Source: CAG-877 sp963589235
GTDB lineage: Bacteria; Bacillota_I; Bacilli_A; RF39; UBA660
Length of the DNA stretch: 6,377 bases
Direction of reading: 5' to 3'
NCBI GenBank assembly: GCA_963589235.1
Contig: CAVAJX010000094.1
Span: forward strand, 1 to 6,377
In this document: one piece after another, positions 1 through 6,306 of the stretch
Layout of the letters: every line of letters starts with the position of its first letter
How positions within the stretch are numbered: the stretch's first letter is position 1
Program-made: the position numbers and the translations under genes
The notes under the pieces: generated by a model
What the model was told of the DNA's origin: nothing
Database searches by the model: none
Seen by the model: the letters and a program-made list of their open reading frames with translations, nothing else

Positions 1-6
1 AACTAA

Positions 7-46
7 GTATCATTTTAAAAAAATTTTTTGGTATCATTTTAAAAAA
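7..46. repeat. 16-bp direct repeat pair in AT-rich upstream DNA
   Basis: The 16-mer GTATCATTTTAAAAAA occurs at 7-22 and again, identically, at 31-46, giving a period of 24 bp. Between the copies is an A-tract/T-tract palindrome (17-29). The pair lies about 25 bp upstream of the -35 element of the first gene, so it could be a regulator site, the tail of an upstream gene's 3' region, or AT-rich chance similarity. The identity is seen directly; a function is not shown. Confidence 0.5.
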
Positions 47-71
47 GGATTAACATAATTTAATAAAATTA

Positions 72-100
72 ATGACAATTTTCATTTTTACTGATACAAT
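72..100 (+). promoter_or_regulatory. Probable sigma-A promoter of the surface protein gene
   Basis: The -35 hexamer ATGACA (72-77, five of six matches to TTGACA) is followed by a 17-bp spacer and the -10 hexamer TACAAT (95-100, five of six matches). A TG at 92-93 makes it an extended -10. Transcription would start near 107, giving a leader of only about 17 nt that contains little more than the ribosome binding site AGAGGTG (111-117). Confidence 0.65.
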
Positions 101-123
101 TAATTAAAATAGAGGTGTCAAAT

Positions 124-1596
124 ATGAAACAATTTAATAAAATATTATCAATACTTATTATTATGTCAGTTTGTATATTACCATTACCTGTTGGAGCAAT
201 TGACATAAAATTATCAACAACAAACAATACAGATATTTTAGGAAAGATTGAGTCAATTTATCCCAGTTATAATAATAAAGGACAACCAGATGGCTATCTA
301 TTCTTTTCCAATGGTAATTTAGAATTAATAAAGCATGACTTAGGAGAAAATGAAGTATACTACATAAAAAATGGTGATGCCACAACAGGTATAGATGTAG
401 ATGTAATAAATGGTAATTCCAAGTACGAAGTAAAAGGATATACCGACCTTTTAATCACCGCAGTAGATTCTACTACTGGGAAGACTATATTTGAAAGACA
501 ATATGGTGGAAGTGAAAATGAATTCGTTGATAGAGCCTTTAAAAGTTACGACGACTCTGGTAAACATGATGGATATTATATATCACTATGGACCTCATCA
601 ACTGATACATCAACTGGATTTGGTGATGTTTTAATTAAGTATGACTTAAAAGGCAATCTTGTATTTGAAAAAAATATAACTAATTTTCATAACGATTTAT
701 ATACATATGAATTTGACGGCGAACCTTGGTCTGGACTAACATATATAAAAAATGGAAAATATGATTCAACATTTGAATATAATGAATATGAGTCAATAAT
801 ATATAGATATAATGATGATGAAGATCTTTTTGAAATAGAAACAGACTATGTTGTAAATAAAATGAATTTAAGTTATACAGCTACTGGAGAAGTAGATGGT
901 ATCGTTGTCATCGGAACTGATTATGAAAAAGAATATTTTGCTAAATATGATTTATCTGGCAAAGAAGTATTCAAAAAAACAGTTTCAGGGTATGAACAAT
1001 TTACCATTAAAAGTAGTCATCTTCCAAATGGTACATATGATGGTTATATAGCAAGTGCATTAGATACCGAAACGTTTGGAAGTGCCATTTTAAAATATGA
1101 TTTGCAAGGTAACTTAATGATGGACACGGTTTATGATGAAGATGAAACATATTTTGTTAATTATTCCCTAAGTAGTTATGATGAAAATGGCAATGAAAAT
1201 GGAATAATTCTAATATCAAGAGGAGCAGATGGAATTGCTCAATTAAACTTTGTATATAATGTTTATGAAGTAGCTAAAGACACAACAGAAGAAGGAGAAA
1301 TTGCTGTTAATACAGCCAGTGCAATACCTGGAGAAGTAGTAAGTGTAAGTGTAACTCCAAAAGAAGGCTATGTTTTAAAAAGAATAGTCGTAATGGATGA
1401 GTCAGGCAAAGAAATAGAAGTGACTGATGATGGAACATTTATAATGCCAGAAGGTAAAGTAACTGTTACAGCAATATACAAAAAAATAACTAATCCTGAA
1501 ACTGTATCGGCATGTTATGTAGTACTTGGTATAATACTACTAATTTCCATTGGTACACTAATAGTTAACAAACAAAAAGCTGTCAAAAACAACTAA
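124..1596 (+). CDS. Secreted surface protein: propeller-like repeats, InlB-type repeat, NPET C-terminal anchor
   Basis: Not a named gene. ATG 124 is chosen because AGAGGTG (111-117) lies 6 nt upstream; an in-frame GTG at 115 falls inside that site. This gives 490 residues. Residues 1-25 look like a signal peptide (basic start, hydrophobic core, cleavage after VGA); the cysteine near residue 17 lacks a lipobox. Residues 42-379 hold about six imperfect units with the pattern YDxxGxxDGYI, then IxKYDLxGNLxxEK (clearest at 139-185, 247-287 and 293-337). One unit has YGGSENEF (about 127-134), as in 'YGGS...DGGYI...KYDxxGN' repeats of predicted beta-propellers. Residues 390-454 resemble a divergent InlB B-repeat / bacterial repeat domain (PGEVVSVSVTPKEGY, then FIMPEGKVTVTAIY). 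The end is NPET (457-460), a hydrophobic helix (about 464-481) and a KQK-containing basic tail, like a sortase signal or plain membrane anchor. Monocistronic, with its own promoter and terminator. Adhesion or wall association is inferred; no catalytic motif is seen. Confidence 0.8.
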   Translation: MKQFNKILSILIIMSVCILPLPVGAIDIKLSTTNNTDILGKIESIYPSYNNKGQPDGYLFFSNGNLELIKHDLGENEVYYIKNGDATTGIDVDVINGNSKYEVKGYTDLLITAVDSTTGKTIFERQYGGSENEFVDRAFKSYDDSGKHDGYYISLWTSSTDTSTGFGDVLIKYDLKGNLVFEKNITNFHNDLYTYEFDGEPWSGLTYIKNGKYDSTFEYNEYESIIYRYNDDEDLFEIETDYVVNKMNLSYTATGEVDGIVVIGTDYEKEYFAKYDLSGKEVFKKTVSGYEQFTIKSSHLPNGTYDGYIASALDTETFGSAILKYDLQGNLMMDTVYDEDETYFVNYSLSSYDENGNENGIILISRGADGIAQLNFVYNVYEVAKDTTEEGEIAVNTASAIPGEVVSVSVTPKEGYVLKRIVVMDESGKEIEVTDDGTFIMPEGKVTVTAIYKKITNPETVSACYVVLGIILLISIGTLIVNKQKAVKNN

Positions 1597-1608
1597 AAAA
1601 ATAAGGTC

Positions 1609-1650
1609 AAGAAGAAGATGAAAAAATCTTCTTTTTCTTTGTCAATTTTT
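1609..1650 (+). terminator. Intrinsic terminator after the surface protein gene
   Basis: AAGAAGAAGAT (1609-1619) pairs with ATCTTCTTTTT (1626-1636): 11 pairs including one G-U, with a 6-nt loop. A T-rich tail (about 1632-1640, and again 1646-1651) follows. The stem is AT-rich and modest in stability, but it lies 12 nt after the stop codon in the expected place and separates this gene from the mraZ promoter. Confidence 0.65.
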
Positions 1651-1688
1651 TGTAAACTGATTAAAAAGTTCAATATTAGTCATTTACT

Positions 1689-1716
1689 TTTACGCCTATC
1701 TTGGGTAATATATAAT
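1689..1716 (+). promoter_or_regulatory. Probable promoter of the mraZ-rsmH-ftsL-pbpB operon
   Basis: A perfect -10 hexamer TATAAT (1711-1716) is preceded, with a 16-bp spacer, by TTTACG (1689-1694), a four-of-six match to TTGACA. The start of transcription would be near 1723, about 33 nt before the mraZ start codon. The weak -35 element is typical of a promoter that depends on or tolerates regulation. The MraZ-type repeats begin at the predicted start site. Confidence 0.6.
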
Positions 1717-1720
1717 TAAT

Positions 1721-1750
1721 CACTGGCAAATTATGGTGAAAAGTGGGGGA
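1721..1750 (+). promoter_or_regulatory. Probable MraZ operator: three 10-bp direct repeats
   Basis: Three consecutive 10-mers, CACTGGCAAA (1721-1730), TTATGGTGAA (1731-1740) and AAGTGGGGGA (1741-1750), place TGG at 1724, 1734 and 1744, exactly one helical turn apart. Known MraZ sites are direct TGGGN repeats with 5-nt spacers (Escherichia coli), or AAAGTG-type repeats in mycoplasmas, in the leader just upstream of mraZ. The third unit is the best match and also contains the mraZ ribosome binding site (GGGGGA, 1745-1750). The spacing is seen directly; MraZ binding is inferred from the family. Confidence 0.75.
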
Positions 1751-1755
1751 TTTCT

Positions 1756-2190
1756 ATGTTTATGGGAGAATATCATCATTCTGTTGATGATAAAGGAAGA
1801 TTAATAATTCCTTCTAAGTTCCGTGATGAATTAGGGACAAAGTTTATTGTAACTAGAGGTATTGAAAATTGCCTTTTTGTCTATTCCTTGGAATCTTGGG
1901 AAAAAATCGTAAATAAACTAGAAACACTTCCATTTACCAAAAAAGATGCGAGAGCTTTTATTCGCTTCTTTCTATCAGGCGCTAGTGAAGCAGAGTTTGA
2001 TAAACAGGGCCGTATTAATATTACCTCCCCACTAATTTCCTATGCCAATATAACTAAAGAATGTGTAGTCATTGGTACAGGAGATAGGTTAGAAATATGG
2101 TCAGAAGAGTCTTGGAATGATTTCTTCACTTCTGCTAAAGACAGCATGTCAAACATAGCCGAAAATTTATTTGAGAGTGTGAATTTATAA
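1756..2190 (+). CDS. mraZ: Transcriptional regulator MraZ
   Basis: MraZ is a nucleoid-associated, ring-forming DNA-binding protein that controls its own dcw operon. The 144-residue product has the family's usual length and its two SpoVT-AbrB-like halves. Each half carries a DxxxR signature: D11-R15 in the first (VDDKGRLIIPSKFRDEL) and D82-R86 in the second (EFDKQGRINITSPL). The connecting segment KKDARAFIRFFLSGA (62-76) and KECVVIGTGDRLEIWSEESW (101-120) match Bacilli homologues closely by eye, as does the N-terminus MFMGEYHHSVDDKGR. ATG 1756 is preceded 5 nt upstream by GGGGGA, and the MFMGEY start is conserved in the family. It is first in the operon, directly behind the three putative MraZ boxes, and its stop codon overlaps the rsmH start by one base (TAATG), so the two are probably translationally coupled. 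Confidence 0.97.
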   Translation: MFMGEYHHSVDDKGRLIIPSKFRDELGTKFIVTRGIENCLFVYSLESWEKIVNKLETLPFTKKDARAFIRFFLSGASEAEFDKQGRINITSPLISYANITKECVVIGTGDRLEIWSEESWNDFFTSAKDSMSNIAENLFESVNL

Positions 2191-3119
2191 TGGAAAAACA
2201 TATAAGCGTATTACTAGAAGAATCAATTTCTTCCCTTAACTTAAACGATTCTAGTATTATTGTTGACTGCACACTAGGCTATGGAGGACACAGTAGTAAC
2301 ATCTTGGCAAGAATAAAAAGAGGGTACTTATTCGCCTTTGACCAAGATAGTGAAGCAATTCGGCATAGTACCGAAAGATTATCATCAATCGGTACTAACT
2401 TCACTATCATCAAAAGCAATTTTGTTAATTTAAAAGAAGAATTAGCAAAACAAAATATTTATAAGGTTGATGGAGTCCTATTTGATTTAGGAGTATCATC
2501 ACCTCAATTAGATGACAAAACGCGTGGATTTTCTTATCATGAAGATGCTAGACTAGACATGCGCATGGATAAAGATAATCCCATCTCAGCATATGAGATC
2601 GTTAATAATTATACAAAAGAGGAACTCGCTAATATTTTCTACAAGTATGGTGAAGATAAATTCTCTAGAAATATAGCGAAAAAAATCGTTGAGTATAGAG
2701 AAAATAAGCCAATCGAAACAACTTTAGAATTAGTTGAAATAATTAAAAGTGCCGTTCCTATGAAGTTTAGAAAAGATAAACATCCAGCTCGTCAAATATT
2801 TCAAGCAATTAGAATTGAAGTAAACCATGAACTTGATGTTATAGAGCCTGCCTTAGAACAAGCACTATCAATACTAAATATTCATGGAAGAGTTGCAGTT
2901 ATAACGTTCCATTCCTTAGAAGATAGAATAGTCAAAAATTTCTTCAAAGAAAAATGTGCTATAGATCCAAAAGTACAAGGAATGCCTAATATACCAGATG
3001 AATATTTACCAGACTTCAAACTTGTTGTAAATAAAGCTATAGTTCCAACAGAAGAAGAACTAAAAAATAATTCCAGAGCAAGAAGCGCCAAACTTCGCGT
3101 TATAGAAAGAATAAAATAA
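2190..3119 (+). CDS. rsmH: 16S rRNA (cytosine(1402)-N4)-methyltransferase RsmH
   Basis: RsmH (older name MraW) transfers a methyl group from S-adenosylmethionine to N4 of C1402 of 16S rRNA, in the ribosomal P site. The 309-residue length is normal for the family. Visible motifs in order: H4-ISVLLEE at the N-terminus; the SAM-binding loop DCTLGYGGHS (26-35); FAFDQDSEAI (48-57), whose acidic residue typically contacts SAM; FDLGVSSPQLDD (98-109) followed by RGFSYHEDARLDMRMD (112-127); HPARQIFQAIRIEVNHEL (198-215); GRVAVITFHSLEDRIVKNFF (233-252); and the C-terminal NNSRARSAKLRVIERI (293-308). The end segment is the Bacilli type, without the CxCP-type cysteines of some homologues. The ATG overlaps the mraZ stop by one base, with GAGAGTG (2173-2179) as a probable ribosome binding site inside mraZ. 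ftsL starts 13 nt downstream. Confidence 0.97.
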   Translation: MEKHISVLLEESISSLNLNDSSIIVDCTLGYGGHSSNILARIKRGYLFAFDQDSEAIRHSTERLSSIGTNFTIIKSNFVNLKEELAKQNIYKVDGVLFDLGVSSPQLDDKTRGFSYHEDARLDMRMDKDNPISAYEIVNNYTKEELANIFYKYGEDKFSRNIAKKIVEYRENKPIETTLELVEIIKSAVPMKFRKDKHPARQIFQAIRIEVNHELDVIEPALEQALSILNIHGRVAVITFHSLEDRIVKNFFKEKCAIDPKVQGMPNIPDEYLPDFKLVVNKAIVPTEEELKNNSRARSAKLRVIERIK

Positions 3120-3132
3120 GAAAGGTGATACG

Positions 3133-3432
3133 GTGAAAAAAGTTAAAAAACGAATCAAAATTTCAAAATTTGAAAAACTCTTGTATACTTTAGCGGTGAC
3201 TTTATTAGTACTTTCACCGGTATCAATAGTTTTTTCAAAAGCAACTCTGTCGAAAATAAACTTTGAAGTTGAAAAAAAGAAAAACGATATTGAACAACAA
3301 GAAAAAACAAATGAAGGTTTGGCAATGACAATAGATGAATTAGCTTCACTTACTAAAATTCAAGAAGTTGCAGAAGAACAAGGTTTGAGTTATAATAATG
3401 ATAACATTAAGACAGTAACTGATGAAAAATAG
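3133..3432 (+). CDS. ftsL: Cell division protein FtsL
   Basis: FtsL is a small bitopic protein that, with DivIC and DivIB, activates the septal FtsW-PBP2B synthase. The 99-residue product has a strongly basic cytoplasmic start (KKVKKRIKISK), one membrane helix (about 16-34, LLYTLAVTLLVLSPVSIVF), a charged coiled-coil-like stretch (about 38-70), and the ELASLTKIQEVAEEQGL block (70-85) typical of FtsL before the variable tail. Sequence similarity in this family is low, so the call rests on this architecture and on its fixed position between rsmH and the PBP gene. The start is GTG 3133, with AAAGGTG (3121-3127) 5 nt upstream; no in-frame ATG fits, since the next methionine is beyond the membrane helix. 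The start of pbpB lies 11 nt after its TAG stop. Confidence 0.92.
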   Translation: MKKVKKRIKISKFEKLLYTLAVTLLVLSPVSIVFSKATLSKINFEVEKKKNDIEQQEKTNEGLAMTIDELASLTKIQEVAEEQGLSYNNDNIKTVTDEK

Positions 3433-3443
3433 GAAGTGATTAA

Positions 3444-5597
3444 ATGAAAAACAAAAAGAAGGGAAATAATGTACGGTACTCAAAAACCATCATAATTTTT
3501 TCTCTTCTTTTGTTTGCTTTAATGATTGGAAGAGTTACTCAACTTGCATTATCCCAAAAGATAGATGGTATAAACCTAAAAAAATTAGCAAGTAAAAGAA
3601 CAACACGTACTCAAACACTAAGTGCAAAAAGAGGAAATATCTATTCAAAAGATGGCGAAGTGTTAGCACAAAACGTATCAGCATACAAATTAATAGCGTA
3701 CTTAGATCCAGAGAGAACAACAAATAAAAACAATCCACAACACGTTGTAGATAAAGAAAAAACAGCTGAAGCTCTAGCACCAATATTAAATATGGAAAAA
3801 GACGAAGTGCTAAAATATTTGAATAAAGAAAATGTCTATCAAACAGAGTTTGGTAGTAAAGGGAAAAATTTAACTGAACTAGTAAAAAAACAAATAGAAG
3901 ATTTAAATTTACCAGGACTTGATTTTATTGAGAGTTTTAAAAGATACTATCCAAAAGGTACTTTTGCTTCATATACCATTGGCTATGCAAAAACAACAAC
4001 AGATGAAGAAACAAGCAAAGAAACAATTACAGGTGAAATGGGTATTGAAAAAGAATATGACAGTGTTTTAAAAGGTGAAGATGGATACATAAAATATCAA
4101 AAAGATTTAAAAGGATATCAAATTGCTAATACACCTGTTATAAAAAAAGAGGCAACTCAAGGAAAAGACATTTATTTAACAATAGAAAGTAATATCCAGT
4201 TTTTTATTGAACAAGCTCTAACAAACGCTGATGTAGATTATGACTTTGAATGGTTTCATATAACAGTATTAGATGCCAAAACAGGAGCTGTTCTTGGAAC
4301 ATCATCATCACCATCATTTGATCCAAATACCAGAAACATCACTAATTACTTAGACTTATTTTTATCATCTCCTTATGAACCGGGTAGCACTATGAAGACA
4401 TTTACTTATATGACCGCTATGGAAAATGGTGTATACGATGGTTCAGAGACTTACCAATCTGGAGTATATGTAACAAAAGACGGTACAGAAATTGGTGACT
4501 GGAACCGTGAAGGATGGGGAACAATAACTTTTGATAAAGGTTATGCCATGAGTAGTAATACTGGTATTATAAATCTAATTAATCGACATATGGATAGTAT
4601 GATGTTACGTCAATATTTTAAAAAACTAGGTTTTGGCAAAAAAACAGGAATAAATCTGCCTAATGAAAGTACCGGGAAAATAGATTTTAAATATGAAACA
4701 GAAATATTTAATGCCGGATTTGGTCAAGGAATAACGACAACACCAGTTCAAATGGTTCAAGCCATGACTTCGTTAACTAACGATGGAGTATTATTAAAAC
4801 CATATATTGTCTCAAAAATTGTAGACCCTGAAACAAAAGAAGTAATATTAGAAAACAAAAAAAATACTGGTGAAAGAGTTGCATCGAGTTTAACAGTAAA
4901 AAAGATGATTCAATTAATGGATGATTGCGTTAATGGTACTGGTAACACTGGTTCAGGATTTAGAATAGATTCTGGAGAATTAATAGGAAAAACTGGTACA
5001 TCCCAAATTGCTAAAGAAGATGGAACTGGCTATTATACCAGTAAATATGATGTAATATCATCATTTGCCGGTATATATCCAAAAAGTGATCCAGAATATA
5101 TAATTTATGCTGCTGTAAAAAGACCAAGTAATGGAAGTCAAAAACCATTATCAAATGCTGTAAAAGAAATTGTAGCTAACTTATCAAAATACTATGGTAC
5201 AGAAGAAAACAATACATCATCTGTAAAAATAAAAGAATTTAAACTAGATAGTTATGTAAATAAAAAACTTGCTGATGCAAAAACTGAATTAGATTCACTA
5301 GGAATAAAATATACAGTTCTTGGTAATGGTACTAAAATAACAAAACAATATCCAGAAAAAAATAGTACTGTAACCTCTGCAGACACAATTTATTTAATTA
5401 CAAATGATAATAACTTAACAATTCCAAATGTTATTGGTCTCTCATCAAAAGTCGCTAAAAGCATACTTCAAGAACTAAATGTTAAAGTAATATTAGATGG
5501 TGTTGGATATGTAACATCACAATCGATTCCAGAAAATACACCAATAACAGATGGTATGGAAATAACACTTTCTTTAAGTCCAAAATTTTCACCATAA
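3444..5597 (+). CDS. pbpB: Septal class B penicillin-binding protein PBP2B (FtsI family, two PASTA domains)
   Basis: A monofunctional DD-transpeptidase that cross-links septal peptidoglycan, working with FtsW and the FtsL/DivIB/DivIC complex. The 717 residues nearly equal Bacillus subtilis PBP2B. Order: basic cytoplasmic tail; membrane anchor (about 15-34); dimerisation/pedestal domain opening with AKRGNIYSKDGEVLA (61-75); transpeptidase domain from about 240. All three active-site motifs are intact: S315-TM-K318 within YEPGSTMKTF (the acylated serine), S370-S-N372 in AMSSNTG, and K516-T-G-T in GKTGTSQIA. The tail holds two PASTA domains: a divergent one at about 593-655, lacking the usual leading proline, and a canonical one at about 657-713 (TIPNVIGLSS, then SIPENTPITDGMEITLSL). 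The ribosome binding site AGGAAGTG (3431-3438) overlaps the ftsL stop. SpoVD, the sporulation paralogue, shares this layout; position after ftsL favours PBP2B. No convincing terminator follows. Confidence 0.95.
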   Translation: MKNKKKGNNVRYSKTIIIFSLLLFALMIGRVTQLALSQKIDGINLKKLASKRTTRTQTLSAKRGNIYSKDGEVLAQNVSAYKLIAYLDPERTTNKNNPQHVVDKEKTAEALAPILNMEKDEVLKYLNKENVYQTEFGSKGKNLTELVKKQIEDLNLPGLDFIESFKRYYPKGTFASYTIGYAKTTTDEETSKETITGEMGIEKEYDSVLKGEDGYIKYQKDLKGYQIANTPVIKKEATQGKDIYLTIESNIQFFIEQALTNADVDYDFEWFHITVLDAKTGAVLGTSSSPSFDPNTRNITNYLDLFLSSPYEPGSTMKTFTYMTAMENGVYDGSETYQSGVYVTKDGTEIGDWNREGWGTITFDKGYAMSSNTGIINLINRHMDSMMLRQYFKKLGFGKKTGINLPNESTGKIDFKYETEIFNAGFGQGITTTPVQMVQAMTSLTNDGVLLKPYIVSKIVDPETKEVILENKKNTGERVASSLTVKKMIQLMDDCVNGTGNTGSGFRIDSGELIGKTGTSQIAKEDGTGYYTSKYDVISSFAGIYPKSDPEYIIYAAVKRPSNGSQKPLSNAVKEIVANLSKYYGTEENNTSSVKIKEFKLDSYVNKKLADAKTELDSLGIKYTVLGNGTKITKQYPEKNSTVTSADTIYLITNDNNLTIPNVIGLSSKVAKSILQELNVKVILDGVGYVTSQSIPENTPITDGMEITLSLSPKFSP

Positions 5598-5679
5598 CAT
5601 AATAGGTATAAATAATGGAAAGAGAAAATCGATATTGCATAAAAAATATAAGGTTTGTTCATAAATTAACTTTACGTAC

Positions 5680-5709
5680 TTAACAGATGACTATTAATTC
5701 TGTTATAAT
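5680..5709 (+). promoter_or_regulatory. Strong extended -10 promoter of the downstream membrane protein, with overlapping inverted repeat
   Basis: TTAACA (5680-5685, five of six matches to TTGACA), an 18-bp spacer and a perfect TATAAT (5704-5709), preceded by TG at 5701-5702 (extended -10). The start of transcription would be near 5716. An inverted repeat, TAACAG (5681-5686) and CTGTTA (5700-5705), covers both hexamers, so it could be an operator or chance. The promoter shows that the next gene can be transcribed apart from the dcw operon. Confidence 0.7.
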
Positions 5710-5744
5710 AATAGTGTAGAAAAGATGAAAAGAGGAAAATGTTC

Positions 5745-6278
5745 ATGAGAAATGTTGTAACTACTAGAAATTGGATAATTGTAACATTATGTATTACCAT
5801 TGTTTTTATGGCAATAGGTTTTGCTTTGCTTTCTATGCAATTAGATGAAAAGGATAATTCCAAAGCTATCCATGACACATCCTTTGTTACTATAAATCCT
5901 AGGACCCCTGTTCAAGGTGGAACAAAAGTTCCGTCATCAACAGCTAGTATTACAAATTCCGGTCAAACAATTAATTTTGAATTTCAATTATATGCTCCAA
6001 GTGATGAAATAAGTTATCGAATAACAATTAAAAATCAAGGAACCATAGATGCTGAAATAATTAATTTAGTTGAATATCCTGATTACATAAATAATGCAAC
6101 CTCTGCCCAAACTATTTATCCTGTTGAAGTTAAACATAATAATATTATTGGAAAAGTACTTTCACCTGGTGAAGAAACAGAACTTAATGTAGCGGCAACA
6201 TTTAACTATAAAGGTCAAGCAATGCCTATCAAGGTACCATACCAAGTAACGATAATAACAAAAAGTCCTAATACTTAA
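5745..6278 (+). CDS. Membrane-anchored beta-sandwich protein of unknown function
   Basis: Not a recognised named gene. ATG 5745 is preferred because the ribosome binding site AGAGG (5731-5735) is 9 nt upstream; the in-frame ATG 5739 would leave only 3 nt. The product is 177 residues (179 from the alternative start). Residues 9-31 are one hydrophobic helix (WIIVTLCITIVFMAIGFALL) after a short basic start, acting as a signal anchor or uncleaved signal peptide. From about 45 to 173 the chain alternates polar and hydrophobic residues as in an all-beta extracellular domain. ISYRITIKNQGTIDAEI (89-105) and LSPGEETELNVAATF (139-153) resemble the 'Y.i.vkN.G...a.i' and 'l.pGe...i.v...' strands of DUF11/CARDB and camelysin/TasA-like domains; this similarity is an impression from sequence, not a search. 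There are no cysteines in the outer domain and no C-terminal anchor. It lies where mraY would be expected but has its own promoter and terminator. Confidence 0.75.
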   Translation: MRNVVTTRNWIIVTLCITIVFMAIGFALLSMQLDEKDNSKAIHDTSFVTINPRTPVQGGTKVPSSTASITNSGQTINFEFQLYAPSDEISYRITIKNQGTIDAEIINLVEYPDYINNATSAQTIYPVEVKHNNIIGKVLSPGEETELNVAATFNYKGQAMPIKVPYQVTIITKSPNT

Positions 6279-6306
6279 AACTGGAATAATAGCCAGTTTT
6301 TCTTTT
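6277..6306 (+). terminator. Intrinsic terminator after the beta-sandwich protein gene
   Basis: AAAACTGG (6277-6284) pairs perfectly with CCAGTTTT (6293-6300) around an 8-nt loop, followed directly by a T-rich run (6297-6301, then 6303-6306). The stem begins within the stop codon of the preceding gene. This is a clear Rho-independent terminator and closes that transcription unit. Confidence 0.8.

Noticed and set aside
115..123. Upstream GTG start for the surface protein
   Set aside because: The GTG lies inside the Shine-Dalgarno AGAGGTG that serves ATG 124, and has no ribosome binding site of its own.
161..385. Minus-strand open frame of 74 codons inside the surface protein gene
   Set aside because: It lies wholly within a well-supported gene on the other strand, has low-complexity hydrophobic composition and shows no recognisable motif.
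1701..1705. TTGGG upstream of the operon -10 element as a fourth MraZ box
   Set aside because: It is 22 bp from the first downstream TGG, out of the 10-bp register, and lies within the promoter spacer.
2882..3349. Minus-strand open frames opposite the rsmH 3' end and ftsL
   Set aside because: Antisense shadows of conserved genes; no ribosome binding site or family signature was seen.
3535..3783. Minus-strand open frame of 82 codons opposite the start of pbpB
   Set aside because: Leucine/phenylalanine-rich antisense of lysine-rich coding sequence, typical of a shadow frame.
5615..5683. A 22-codon + strand frame starting MERENRYC between pbpB and the next gene
   Set aside because: A weak AGGT lies 7 nt upstream, but there is no recognisable product, and the frame ends at the -35 element of the next promoter. 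Too short to support without conservation data.
5468..5878. Minus-strand open frames across the pbpB end, the intergenic gap and the start of the beta-sandwich gene
   Set aside because: Antisense to genes or to a good + strand promoter; no supporting start signals.
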